From Cheiracanthium punctorium (Eukaryota > Arthropoda > Arachnida > Araneae > Cheiracanthiidae), in the NCBI GenBank assembly GCA_038373885.1, contig JAWZYV010019950.1, positions 1 through 64,000 of the forward strand: a stretch of 64,000 nt of DNA. Reading direction: 5' to 3'. Shown one piece after another: positions 11,155-22,515 of this stretch. The notes beneath the pieces were generated by a model. That model saw only the letters and a program-made list of their open reading frames with translations, had not been told where the DNA came from and searched no databases. The number at the start of each line of letters is the position of its first letter. Position 1 is the first letter of the stretch. The position numbers and the translations under genes were made by a program.

Positions 11155-11672
11155 TTGTCGCCAACCCAAGTTTGCCTTGCCGATGCCAATTGTAAACAAT
11201 ATGGCGGATTGGATGGCGCTGGTTCCGAGATCGTCGAATTTTGCTATGATTTATTTTAATGGCTTTCAAATATTTTTATGAAAAAAAAAAATTAAACAGA
11301 TAACAAGCTTACATGTACATACAGATTCGGTTTAATATAATTTAATTACTTTTCTTTTTATGTGAGGGAGGACTGTGCCCCCCCCCTCAACCCCCCTTTC
11401 TCTTTTTAGTAGATTAAATTAAACAATGCAAACAAATAATATTCTAAAGGCAATACCTAACAAAAATAACAAATAAAAAAGACAAAAAAAATTAAAATAT
11501 ATTTTAGCATTCTGACAAAAGACTACGTAAGCAAAATAAAGAACTAATTTAAATCATAACGAACAATGCTTATCTCATACCTTAATTAAAATCGCTAAAT
11601 TGTTTCAATATTGAAATAATAAAATCAAAATTTCAAATATTATATTAATAACGGAATTATTTGTTGCTCCTA
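11155..11672. mobile_element. Repeat A, copy 3, left half
   Basis: Begins TTGTCGCCAACCCAAG without the terminal repeat and follows copies 1 and 2 closely up to GTTGCTCCTA. There it is cut by the LINE (11673-21343). The last eight bases, TGCTCCTA (11665-11672), are repeated at 21344-21351 where repeat A resumes. Confidence 0.85.
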
Positions 11673-11943
11673 TCATTTGAAGTTTCAAGTTTGAAGACCC
11701 CCCTCAAGAGGGGCGGGTTTTTGGAGATTTATGACTGGAGAGCCGTTATCTCACTTGTTCTGTGGTACCAGACCCACTGTTACGAAGCTCTTAGTTCTTC
11801 TGATGTGCAAGATGACAAAGAGACACAGCGAGAGAAGCGAGAGCCAGGCCGGGGGGCCGTCCGAAGGAGCCTGGTGGGGGGTAACCCCGCGAAAGCGATG
11901 GAGAGAAGTGAGCAAAACAACCCAAAGGGCCAAAAGAGAGACG

Positions 11944-14900
11944 TTATGCAGAGTAGAGAGAAAGCTGATGCAGGAAGAGCATTACAGCTCGGCGCGTAGA
12001 TATGGAGGCAATAGCATGTCTAATGAAGACGGAGAAAGAAGGTGGCAGCTCCAAAGTGCGAAGGAGGGGGCACCGGGAGGTGCTATATTTCTTGCAGGAA
12101 AAGAGGATGTGTTTGGGAGTGTGGCACGTGTCACAGAGGCAGTTTGGGGAGATGTTGAACCGGTGATATAGGACTTTGTTGGGTAGCATGCGGCAGACCA
12201 GCTGCGTGAAGAGCACGTCTTCGTGCCTGTTATGGAACCATGAGAGCGTGTTGTGGGCACTCGGGATCTCTCCATGTGTTGCTAGGTATTTGCTGGTGCT
12301 GAAGTGTGTCATGGTTTTTTGGCGAAAAGTCCTTGTTATGGCTGCGGTGACGTCTTCGGGAGCCACCCACTCTAGATGTATGTCAGAGGGCTGGGTGTCT
12401 CTAGCGGCAGCATCCGCCCGTTCATTTAAGAAAATGCCCCGGGGTCCAGTAGATTTGTAGGCTGGGAACCATCTGAGAAGCCACTGTAAGCTTTTTATAG
12501 AGACGCTGGATCATGTGAGGGGATTTGTGGTTGCAAGAGGACAAAGCTGTAAGAACCGACAAGCTGTCGGTGAGAATGATCGTGGGGGTGTTGCTGCATA
12601 GAAGTTCATCCAGTGTGGAGCAGAGAGCTAGGGCTTCCGCCGTGAAGATGGAGTTAACGTTATTGAGGGTGTAATGGAATTTCCGGTGTAGGGTGCAACC
12701 ACCAATGGCGGTGCTGTCGTGTGTTTTACTTGCATTGGTCGCTATAAAATTATGGGTCGCCCGGAGCGGATCGAAAAAAGCGTTAAAAAGGTTTGAAACT
12801 GCAGGGACACAGAGCTGTTTATTTTGGAAGGTCAAGCCTTCAGTGACCACGGACCAAGGGACCGGAGAGAAGAAAGGGGAGGGGGCAGCTGGAATGAGAT
12901 GATCGATGTTGCATTCGTAGTCTGCCAAGAGACAAGTTAGATCGGGGAGGAGGGGGAAGCGAGACGTCGGAGATTGATAATCATTCCCAAAAAGAAAAGA
13001 CCGCAGGGGCGACAATGGTCCTAAGGAGAAGTGCTTGATCCAAAATTTGGTTGTGAGAACCTTAATCCTGTCGTTGACACTGAGGGAGTTGGCATGTTTA
13101 GTCAGGACGAGGTTGGGGACACACCTAGGGAGGCCAAGCGCGATACGTAGGGAAGTATTTTGTATGACTTCCAGACTTTTAATCAGAGAGGGACACTGGG
13201 AGAATAGAGCCAGGGCATCGTAGTTCAAAAGGCTGCGAATAGTGCTGTTAGCTAGTTTCACTAGGTGCGCTGAGCGGGCCCCGTAGTGGCGAGACGAGAG
13301 CACTTTTAGGATGTTAATCCGTTGGAATGCTTTTTTCTTTATATAGTTGATGTGAGTGCGGAGACCCCCACGTCTCGAGAAATGAAAGCCGAGATATTTT
13401 ATAGAATTCGACTATTCTATGAGACCCCCCTGTATAGAAAAATTCACGTGGCTTTCCCTACACCTTCGAGATAGGTTAACAGCCCGACATTTTTCCGGGC
13501 TTACGGAAAGTTTCCAATATCGGCACCACTGGCCGATCTGCAACAGGGTCTGCTGTAGTTTCCGTTCGCAGGTACCGAGGTTGTGGTCTGCACAGTATAG
13601 GAAGATGTCGTCGGCGTACACTATACTGTCAACACCCTGTTCCAGGACTTCAAAAAAGTCGTGCATATATACTGTGAACAAGAGGGGGAGATTACGCTGC
13701 CCTGAGGGAGGCCTTTGGAGAGGGGGTGCAGGCTGGAGACCGTACCCCTCCAAGCCACCTGAATGTGCCGCTCCAGAAGGAAGTTGTGTATCCAGCGAAG
13801 GATCCGGCCCTTGATGTGTAGCTGGGCACATTTGGAGATCAGGCCGTCGATGTAGACTGAGTTGTAGGCCGCATGTATGTCCAAAGAGACCCCAAGGAAG
13901 TACTTCTTGTTGTTACGTGCCATGTGGAGATCAAGGTTCAGTTTGGTCACCGCCGTCTGGCTGTCCCTGAACTGCAGGAAACCGAAGTGGCGAGGATCCA
14001 CGGAGGGATGCGAGAGTAGGAAGTGGTGAAGTCGCTGGCAGATCATGCATTCTTGAATTTTGCACATTACCGCCATCAGGGCGATGGGACGGTAAGACGT
14101 AGCAGCGTCGGCTGGCCTCTCAGGTTTAAGGATCGGCAGGATCTGAGAAGTTCGCCAGGCGGAGGGGATTTCGCCCGTGTCCCAGATTAAATTGTATAGC
14201 TCGAGTACGAGTTTTAGGGAATGCGGATTTAAGCCCTTGAAAAGGCGAGCGGATATTTTGTCAGCTCCCGGCGTGGTGACTTTGGTGGAGTGAATCGCTT
14301 GTTGTAATTCCTTGATAGAGAAGGGCAGGTTTAGGGGGTCTGTTTCCAGGCCACCGTAGTCAATGGGTAGAGGTTCATGTTGGTCAGAGTAACTGAAGAA
14401 TTTCGTCAATATTTCTGCCTGGGCCTGGGCAGAAGCTATAAGATTAATGCCATCTTTAATCAGAAAGCGGGAGGAGGGGGGACGAAATAGGGCGAGAACG
14501 GAACTTGCGGAAAATCGTAAAGAGGAGGTGTCCATCATGCGACGCACGGCACGAGCGGTCCCAGAAGGCTCTCTTGGCTTCGCGAATGACCTTTTTGAGT
14601 TTTGCTGACAGCCGTTTGTACTTGTGCCAGTATTCCATGGAGACCAGAGTGCGAGATTTTCGGAGGAGAAATTTCTTTTGACGTCGAAGGTTCTCGCAGC
14701 GAGCCGTCCACCAGGGGGGAAACCGATTCGGACTGTTCGAAGGATGATAGGTATGCGCCTGAATGCTGGAGGAGACGATGTCCAGGAAATCTGAAAGAGC
14801 GAGGGCAGAGAGATTTTGTAAGGCGTCGTTGACCTGACCGCAGATCTGATTACAGCGGTACAAAGGCCGCGGGGAGGGAGACGTTGGGAGGCTAGAAATC

Positions 14901-15247
14901 CAGAGTTGGATGGGGAAATGATCGCTGTCAAACAGGTCGTCACATATCTGAAGAGAGAGAAGGTCATAGATGTCCAGAGAGCAGAGGGACAGGTCGATGA
15001 GTGAGGAAGAGCCATTTGGAGAAACATGGGTTGGGGAGGAGGAGTTCAGCAATACAAAGGGGCTGCCAGAGAGCCACTGGCAGAATTCCTCACTCACTGG
15101 AGTGGAGGCAGGAGAGACCCACCACGGGTGATGGAGATTGAAATCACCGAGTATAAGGCTTGGACCTTCGAGGGAGGAGCAGATATTGCTTAGGTCCCGT
15201 ACCACATGGCCATGACTCGAGTACAAGTTAATGATATTTACATAGCT
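11944..15247 (-). pseudogene. LINE ORF2: endonuclease, reverse transcriptase, RNase H
   Basis: Read right to left. The second half of an APE-type endonuclease (15240-14850) has GDFNLHHPWW, IDLSLCS and SDHFPIQ. A linker with PPWWTARCENLRRQ follows. The reverse transcriptase (about 14450-13480) has SYRPIALM, LDIHAAYNSV, GLPQGSVISP and VYADDIFLY. The RNase H region (about 12800-12400) has ATNASKT, TAEALAL, LTDSLS and WTPGH...NERADAAA. The C-terminal knuckle is CLCDTCHTPKHILFSC. Breaks: frameshifts near 14470, 13690 and 12427, and an in-frame TAG at about 13412. The first RNase H catalytic Asp is Asn in this copy. The N-terminal half of the endonuclease is gone. The protein copied its own RNA into DNA at the target when intact. 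Confidence 0.9.
12427..12427 (-). other. Frameshift in RNase H domain
   Basis: Between WTPGHFLK and NERADAAA, the reading frame changes at the minus-strand phrase CTTAAATGAA. One frame stops at TGA and the other continues the domain to the last catalytic Asp (NERAD). A single-base indel explains it. Confidence 0.8.
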
Positions 15248-16515
15248 GCCATACCTCCCGATTTTTCCGGGAGACTCCCGAATTTCAGAACGATCTCCCG
15301 AACTCCCGAAAAGTTTATAAATCTCCCGAATTTTTCCAAATTATTCCCATGTTTTATGTACTTATCAATTTTTGAAAAAAAATTACAGAACTTGTTAAAT
15401 GCTAACGACAGAAACTGAAGAAACTTCGCTAAGACTACTCCAGAAGGCAAAGATTACTTAAGTGTATGACTACCATAAAAGAACAAAAAAGCAAGGGAAA
15501 ACAACAGTGATTACCGAACCCAAAGCAAAACATGTCCTAAATCTACGACGTTCTTAGCGGACATAGCAGAGTAACAAGAGGACGATAATGCGCGCCTGGG
15601 ATGTACGTTTTCACTGCATCTCGCACTGCGCCTAGACTAAAGACCCATTAAAAGTTGGCAATGTTACTGATTTCTGAGTTCGTAAATTCAAAACTTAGTT
15701 CAGAAGGGCAAATTCTTATTTTAGATCCTCGATGTTTCGAAAGGTATTTGATACATAATTATGTACTTGGCGAACTACTACACAACAATAATTATCTATC
15801 GAGACCTTTCGGCACTGGAAAACCGTTGTCGGTAAGCTATTGTTACTCACGACGTGTTTTTATTGCTGTTTTGCGCACTTAATGAATCTATAAATTTTTT
15901 CCACGGACACGTACCAGCTTAACTGACGCTTCTATTGTGGATTATTGAGAAAATGGCAGATGTTAGCGAATATATTAGAAAACGTGGATTGAAAACGAAA
16001 TGTTTGTGGTCATTTTCAGATCCAAAAATTTGCTTGGTTTTGGAAAAATCGTCGGCCGAACGAGAACTTCCATACATTTTATGAATGCTAAACTGGAATT
16101 TTTGTTTAAATAAAGCAAACTGACTGTCTGCACGACAAATAAAACTTTTATAAAAGTGCACCTTTTAGTAATGGTATTTAAAATATAAATCTTGTCGTAT
16201 TCCTTTAGGTCTTCAACATGCAAAGTAAGTAAAATAATTTATGGTAGTTTAAAATATACTTTATTTCTTAAATAAATAAATTATTAATAATAATTCCAAT
16301 AAATAAATACTTCGATATTTATAGCTATTGAAACGTACACATCTTAATTTTATGCTGTATAAAAGAATAATGCTTTTTTAAAATGTGAGTTAATGTATCC
16401 GTAAAAAAAAGAAAACCAAAATTTTCTGAGTTTTTTTTTGCATTTTCTTTTTTAAACAGTTACGCGGATTTTACTAAAAATATATACCGTAACTTCGTGA
16501 AAAGTTAACTAATGG

Positions 16516-16658
16516 CAGAGCCGGCCCAAGGGGGGTGCGAATGTAGGCGATCGTCTAAGGCCCCGCTCCTGGGCTATTTTATTGCTAAGACATGATAGAG
16601 AAGAGGCCCCGCTCTTGCGCTTCGCCTGGGGCCCCGCACGCCCCTCGGGCCATCTCTG
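16516..16658. mobile_element. hAT-type MITE, GGCCC-rich
   Basis: Starts CAGAGCCGGCCCAAGGGG and ends GGGCCATCTCTG. Flanks CTAATGG (16509-16515 and 16659-16665) are an exact 7-bp duplication, probably 8 bp with one base lost or changed. The interior is GC-rich and palindromic with no coding. Confidence 0.75.
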
Positions 16659-16670
16659 CTAATGGTAACA

Positions 16671-16810
16671 CCACGGACGGATTAAAGGGGTTGGGGGGGG
16701 GGGGTGAGCGATTACTCCTCCGCTACAGGAAAAAGAAATTCTATTTTACTTCCATAAAATAGACAAATTTCAACTAACCGCCCATAAAATTGCATTAATC
16801 CGTCCTTAGG
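16671..16810. mobile_element. Probable MITE with GGACGGATTAA ends
   Basis: CACGGACGGATTAA at the left faces TTAATCCGTCCTTAGG at the right. A G run and an ATTTTATGGGCGG-type segment lie inside. No target duplication was recognised. Similar phrases at 34430 and 35220 suggest a family. Confidence 0.4.
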
Positions 16811-16882
16811 CAAGACGTATCGCCCCCTTAAATTAATAAAAAGATTACTTTTATTAATCGTTTATGAAAATGCACATAACCA

Positions 16883-16921
<39 letters not shown>

Positions 16922-18150
16922 GATCATTACTAATTCTCATGGGTCAAGCCACATAATACTTAATTTTAAACAACATTCAATTGATACTCTCTCTGGGTTA
17001 AAAGTAACGAAATATAAAATTTAAAAATGCTCTTTATTAGAAATTTGCGCTCGCAATTGAAAAAAAAGAAAGGAATTGAGGCGACACAAGTCATGTTTTA
17101 ACGTCTCAGCAGAATTCGCTCTCTTGCTTTATTAGCCAGCTCGCCGAGTGAAGACAAAACAATAACAACCTTCGCCATGACGACGCGGCGTCGGTATCTC
17201 GGTTTGTGAAGGCCCGTTTTACCCCGTATTACATAAATTATTTTTTTTAAAAAGCACTATCGGACTGAAATATTTTTAAAGTGGTTTCACGAAGCTTGTC
17301 CGCACCTGTAACTACGTCGATGCTTTAAATGACATAATGGGGGGGGGAAAAAAAATTCAAATGCTCCCTGCATGCCGACGTGCCGTCACCTGAAGTGCAT
17401 CTATGTGCTTTATTTTCTACAGAAATAAATTTGTTAGCATCGGCTTCACTGGAGCTTGCGTGCTAACTACAGATCAAAAAGCAAGCCGCGTCCTGGAAAA
17501 AAATCCCTTTTTGACATGCATTGTCCACAGACTAAACTAGCTAAATTATGGTAACTAACTATCCCCGATCCCCGATTTGCCAACTGAACTTCAATCTTTT
17601 TGCAGCCTTTTGGTAAATGAATAATTTTAAAAACAAGATGTAAAACAAAGTTTTTAATACTCTATTGTTAAATTAAAATTTAAGGCATTTTAGTAACTCA
17701 ACTCAACAGAAAAGTATTATTTTCCCCATAATATGTTTATTGATTTCTGAATCATTTTCCCTCAATTTTAAAATCAGGAAAATCGCTATTTCATTTTATT
17801 CTCATGTGCTGGTTTTTCTTTGGTAATTATTTTTACAGTTAATTTTAAAAAGAATAATCTTGTGAGTTGGTATTTTGCAGCTAATATAGGAAGGAGCAGA
17901 ACATATGTCCCTGTCATAAGTTCCACTTCTGTGTGCTGCAAGACTGCTAAGATTCTAAAATTTTACCTAAGAAAATATTTAGAAATTTATTAAAGAATTA
18001 TTCTTTTTCCAATAAAACAAGAAAACTTCACTTTTATTCTATCATTTGAATGCTTATTTAAAAAAATGCCAATGCCATGTATATAATTTTTCATTCCATT
18101 TCTGGTAAAAAAAAAAAAAAAAAAGATAGGTATTAAAAAAAATATATATA

Positions 18151-20402
18151 GGGGAGAGTGGGGTAAAACCGGGACCCTAAGGCTTGAAGGCTTGCAGAAA
18201 TCACAGTTTTTACTGTAAAGAAACAAAATTTTGCAAAAGTATGCACTACTTATCTATTAATGCAACCACAGTTTTAAAAACATAAGTTATTTTTTTTTTT
18301 TAATTTTTATTAATTTTTTTGTAAAAAAAAGTCATTTTGCCCGGTTTTGCCCCACTAGTGGGGTAAAACCGGGTAGACATGTTATTGTTATGGGAAAATA
18401 AAAATTTTAAAAGTTTCCACAAAATTCAAGTTTTTTTTTTAGTGACATAAGTTAACTATTGTCATAAAATATAGGAATAAGTATAAAAGGGCACATATTG
18501 ATGAGTTGTTGGTAAACTTAACTGTCTTTGCCTAAAATTTTTTGCTGTAATATAAGGCCTATTGACACAAGTCGCTAGTAAAATAGTCATCTTGCTCTTC
18601 GGCCCCAGAGCAGCTTTCATGGGCTCAACGACGACATTGGATGCATTGGATCCATCCCTCACCTCCCTTGGAGTCCGAGTAAAGCTGATTGCCGTAAATG
18701 CAGGCAGTATTGTCACCCTCTTCACTGGACTCATCCCACATTTGCTCCTTCGGTTTTTCTTTTTTTTGGACGCTTATTTTCTGTCTGTTCTTTTTTATCA
18801 TCTTTAAAATGTTGCATTTTCTTTGATTCGTTTATCTTACCTTTAGGTTTCTTTTTTCTTCTGTCCATCTCTGTTCTTCTTTCCTTCATTTTCCTTTTTC
18901 TTTTCTTCTAATGCTGTCTGAAGATGAAGCTTGTATGGGGAGCCTGTCAAAATGACAGTCTTTCCTTTTCTCTTGTCCTCCTTCGGCTGCGTCTTTCTCT
19001 CTGTGTATGGGGGAGGCATCAATTCGGAGGGTGAAACACTGAACGATGCATCGAGAACAAGTTTAGGGTTAGAAGCCAAGGACTTAGAACAGCAGGGTAA
19101 ATTGATTTGTTTGGGTACAGAAAGTGTTTGATTCGATGGTGGTGACACATCAGGAACGCTTGCTGCAGGATCTTTAGGGACTCTTACTGTGAAAATTTTC
19201 TTGTTTGTAGAGTCTTGATGCTGGCTTTGAGGAACTTCCACTGCGTTTTCTTCAGGTCTTGGTTCAGGCGTCGGGCTATCTGTGGTCAATGATGGCGCGA
19301 AGAGGTTTCTGGAAATGTGTTTCTGTTTAGTGGTTATATGCCTGTCTTCCTGAATCCATTTGTTGCTGTTTTCATCACAGCTGCTTTCAAAAAGGCACTA
19401 CCAAAGAACTTGCCCACTTGTGAATTGTCACTGGCCTGCCTGGAGGCATAACCAGCCACTGGCGAACTTCTTGTTGATAGTAGGTGCTAAGAGGTGCCAT
19501 GAAGGTTACGTCTAGTGGCTGCAAATGGTGCGAACAATGGAGGGGGGGGCAAGCACAAAAAACTTATGGTTTGCACGGGCCATATCAATCAGTTCAAGAC
19601 TCTTAGTGTGAGTCGCGTGGCCATCTAGTATTAAAATAACTGGTGTTTCAGCACTTGGTCTGGAAAACTGAACAAAACTTTTAAACCACGACAGGAAGAT
19701 ATCGCTTTGCATCCACTTATTAAGATGATACTCTGCTATGCTTCCTGGAGGTGCCTCATCAAGTAGGAGTGGGTTTTCTCTTGCCCTAGGGAAAAGAAAC
19801 ATTGGAGGCATGTAGTTACCTGCAGCACTCATGCATGTTTCAATAGTTACTAGAGTTCCGCGTTCAGCAGATGTTAAGGTACCCACTTGTTTCTTTCCTC
19901 GTAAGGCCAGCATTTTAGACGGCTTGTTCAGGACTGTAGTGATGCCCGTTTCATAGACTTACTATGTTTTAAAAATCAAGGGGCAAAACCGGGTACTACC
20001 CGGTTTTGCCCCTCGGATAGTACCCGGTTTTGCCCCGCACGTACAGCTTTCATCAAAACTGCCGTCATATGACTATACAGAACGCTACAGACAATTACTT
20101 AGAATGATAATGAAGGTAATTAAATGTTGTACAAGGAGAGCTAAATGCCTTTACTCTTGCAGAAACAGGAAAGCAGTATAATCCGTCTAGTTTTCTCCAA
20201 AAATCCTAAGCAAAAACCAAACAAACGGAACTTTCTTCACAGGAACAAAAGAAGCGAGTCTATTGCGGTCTGGTAATGGCCGCTGCTTCTTCATCAAGGT
20301 GGAAGGTAGTTCCTACGTTGTCCACGCGATCGCAGCGCTTACAGAGGCTAGAAGGGGGTACCCGGTTTGCTCCCGACTTCCCGGTTTTACCCCACTCTCC
20401 CC
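18151..20402 (-). mobile_element. pogo/Tigger transposon with GGGGTAAAACCGGG ends
   Basis: A 2,252-bp element with 24-bp inverted repeats. Left end GGGGAGAGTGGGGTAAAACC; the right end is its exact inverse, ending at 20402. TA (18149-18150, 20403-20404) flanks both sides. The same GGGG(T/C)AAAACCGGGTA phrase recurs inside as palindromes at about 18340-18375 and 19980-20035. A broken DDE transposase is encoded on the minus strand. The ends are still identical although the gene is dead, which suggests late loss or mobilisation in trans. Confidence 0.88.
18545..19913 (-). pseudogene. pogo-type DDE transposase with C-terminal zinc finger
   Basis: The part read from 19913 has VTIETCMSAAGNYMPPMFLF, a strand typical of the DDE_1 fold, and LILDGHATHTK with the second catalytic Asp. 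In a C run at about 19540-19555 a one-base change shifts the frame; the other frame gives HLQPLD, the third catalytic acid. The frame at 19289-18843 has the linker and RKGKTVILTGSPYK, common in insect Tigger-like proteins. Near 18560-18740 a PHD-like finger (GGEGWIQCIQC, AHESC) is spoiled by Cys-to-Gly, Cys-to-Ser and Trp-to-stop changes. The N-terminal DNA-binding part is not recognisable before 20402. Confidence 0.85.
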
Positions 20403-20608
20403 TATATATATATATTTTTGAGAATCAATTTTTTATTTTATTTTCATATCAAAAGAATAGTCTGAAATTTGGATGTGAGACTTATGATTTGTTTTGATCT
20501 AGGATTTTACGATATTACTTAAGATAATTATTTTAAATAATTATGGCCTGTTTTCTTTTATTAAATATTGTATATCTAAAACTGATTATTAAACATTTAC
20601 AGTGATTA

Positions 20609-21024
20609 TTAAACATTTATTAATCGGGTAGTGATGTTTGTCCACGATATCCTACTGGTGACTGGTACGTTTAAGAAAGATTGTATATTCACCACGTTTT
20701 CGGCACAATCCACGTCAGTTGTTTGTATTAGTATGGCTCCGTTTCGAGTATATCGTAAGTTTTTTATTTTATTGAAAATCGGTACTTGTTTTTTATTTCC
20801 GTGTAAACAGTTCTGGGGTCCTTTTTGGGTATACATTGGGTGTTAGTGCTTGTCAAAAAGTCACTTCCGGCATTCTCAGCTGCTTTTCTTAAAGCAGAGG
20901 CTTCATCAACCGTTCCGCGAAAATAGTTTGGGTTATCATAATTATCAACTTCCATACTTGCCGTGCTAGCTAAAGGCGGGTTGTCAATGGTAAATTGTGA
21001 GTGTGCTATGACACTCCTCCCCAC
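20609..21024 (-). pseudogene. LINE ORF1 (gag-like) fragment
   Basis: Two overlapping minus-strand frames form one decayed ORF1. The first has NYFRGTVDEASALRKAAENA, the second has YTRNGAILIQTTD...NIQSFLNVPVTSR, the type of RRM-like segment common in LINE ORF1 proteins. A frameshift near 20765 separates them. The zinc-knuckle region expected downstream is absent because foreign sequence begins near 20620. The assignment rests on pattern and position between the LINE 5' end and ORF2. Confidence 0.6.
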
Positions 21025-21351
21025 TTATTTGGAACTCCGGAGGAGAAAACCAAGTGAAGGGAATACTCAAGTCAGCCCAGCAAAAGAAGTAATAAAACAA
21101 TAAATACCTAGACCAGACGTCTAAAAGACGGCCCCCGACACACGGCGATGCTAAATTAGCTCCAGAGAAGCGGTGACACAAGCTCTGTACCACTGATAAA
21201 CTTTAACAGCCGCTTGAAAACAGCAACACCCCGTTGCTGGTCGAAACGCAAAAGGAAAACAAAAAGTGGAAGTACTAGTTGGAGAGTTTGCTAGCTCAGC
21301 AGCCTAACGCCTACCTCAACCCTCTGCAAAAAAAAAAACCGTCTGCTCCTA

Positions 21352-22121
21352 CCATTAACAAATAAACAAAAGTAATAATAACAAATAAAAACAAACAATG
21401 CTTATCACATACCTTGATTAAAATCTCTAAATTATTGCAATATGGAAATAATAAAATCAAAATATCTAAAATTATTTCACTGTATAAAATATTAATAATG
21501 TGTTGCTTCTACCCTTAACAAATAAACAATCGAGAACAAAAATATTAACCTGAAACGTACTATCAAAAGAATGTTTATTCATACAAAACTGTATATAAAT
21601 AGTTAGTATGAACCTGAACATCCATTTTAAATCATTTAAAAACAGGTAAAACACACGCCCTGCTGAGGAAGAGAGCTGGCCATTTAGAACCAAGACCTGT
21701 GCTGAAGAAGGTGGTGGCCGCCACCGATAGTGCTACATAACGGTTTTTAATGTGTTTTTACCTGTTTTTAAATGATTTTAACTATCCGTCACTTTGCTTT
21801 TAAATCCATTTTAAATTTCAAAAATAATTAAATAATAATAAAATTTAATGTAAAATAAAGCCATTAAAATAAAACCATAAAGCACATTGTAATAGCGGAT
21901 CACGGCACTCAAACCTCGCGGGCTAAGATATACGGGGCTCAAAAAGTTCATGAAAGAAACAAACGGTCGCGATTCGCCGGAGGAACACGAGCACATCCGT
22001 GACGTCACGGAAGAATCCACTTTCCGCCCGAGGTTAGGGTTACCGCTCCGGAGCATCCGACGGCAGGGTTACCATATTGGCATCCTTTATCGCACCAAAG
22101 GACCAATACTAAAGCTGTACC
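21352..22121. mobile_element. Repeat A, copy 3, right half
   Basis: Resumes at CCATTAACAAATAAAC exactly where the left half stopped and runs to the terminal AAAGCTGTACCG at 22121. It contains TGACGTCA at 22000-22007 and the insertion at 21633-21803. Its end abuts block B directly. Confidence 0.85.
21633..21803. mobile_element. Small fold-back insertion with 13-bp duplication
   Basis: Present only in copy 3 of repeat A. The 13-base flank ATCCATTTTAAAT occurs at 21620-21632 and again at 21804-21816. Inside, CATTTAAAAACAGGTAAAA faces TTTTTACCTGTTTTTAAATG, and the middle is GC-rich with GGTGGTGGCCGCCACC. A duplication this long suggests target-primed (SINE-like) insertion, whereas the inverted ends suggest a DNA element, so the class is open. 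Confidence 0.7.
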
Positions 22122-22515
22122 GAGCAATTTTGCTTCAAGATAAATGCCAGACACATGAAATTATTGATGGTTCTGAATACGATTGGCAAGAGATTGCCAG
22201 CACATTTGACGAAAAAACAGTTGGTGGGAATGATCACCGGGATTATACGTAAGTACCAACCTCGCTATAACAATGTTCAATACAACAATAAATCCCTCTT
22301 TAACAAAATTTTGTGGTCCTGTGGAATTTCCATACAATATAATTTCTTCTTGATATAGTACAGGACCAGTTAACCGGAATCCAGAAAACCGGAAAAAATA
22401 AAGATAGGCTGGGAATAGTTTTTCTTCTATCCGATAGATGGCGCCACCAAATTTTCAACCAGAAAAACTTAATAAGAATAGACTCTGAATAGTTTCTCTC
22501 TAGAATTGTATTGTA

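Larger units (their letters stand above)
15248..18150. other. Foreign insert in the LINE, mostly unidentified
   Basis: Begins ATACCTCCCGATTTTTCCGG and repeats CTCCCGAA phrases to 15330, a style seen at ends of some hAT elements. A loosely similar inverse (TTAATCGGGTAGTGATG) lies at 20620-20636, where LINE ORF1 sequence resumes, so 15248-20636 may be one inserted element carrying the pogo transposon; this is uncertain. It holds small MITEs (16516, 16671), a poly-A (16887-16913) and no recognisable gene. Confidence 0.35.
11673..21343 (-). mobile_element. LINE of the RNase H-bearing I/R1-like group, with nested insertions
   Basis: A non-LTR retrotransposon on the minus strand inserted in repeat A. 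The flanks carry an 8-bp target duplication TGCTCCTA (11665-11672, 21344-21351), and copy 1 of repeat A shows the unoccupied site. The 5' end is at 21343 and the 3' end at 11673, with the tail AAACTTGAAACTTCAAATGA instead of poly-A. Remains of ORF1 lie at 20609-21024 and of ORF2 at 11944-15247. The segment 15248 to about 20620 is foreign, and the part of the LINE between the end of ORF1 and the first half of the endonuclease is missing, so a deletion accompanied the later insertions. Confidence 0.8.

Noticed and set aside
15248..20636. Reading 15248-20636 as one transposon from CATACCTCCCGATT and TTAATCGGGTAGTGATG
   Set aside because: The ends match only loosely and no target duplication fits, and LINE sequence on the two sides is not contiguous. 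Mentioned as a possibility only.
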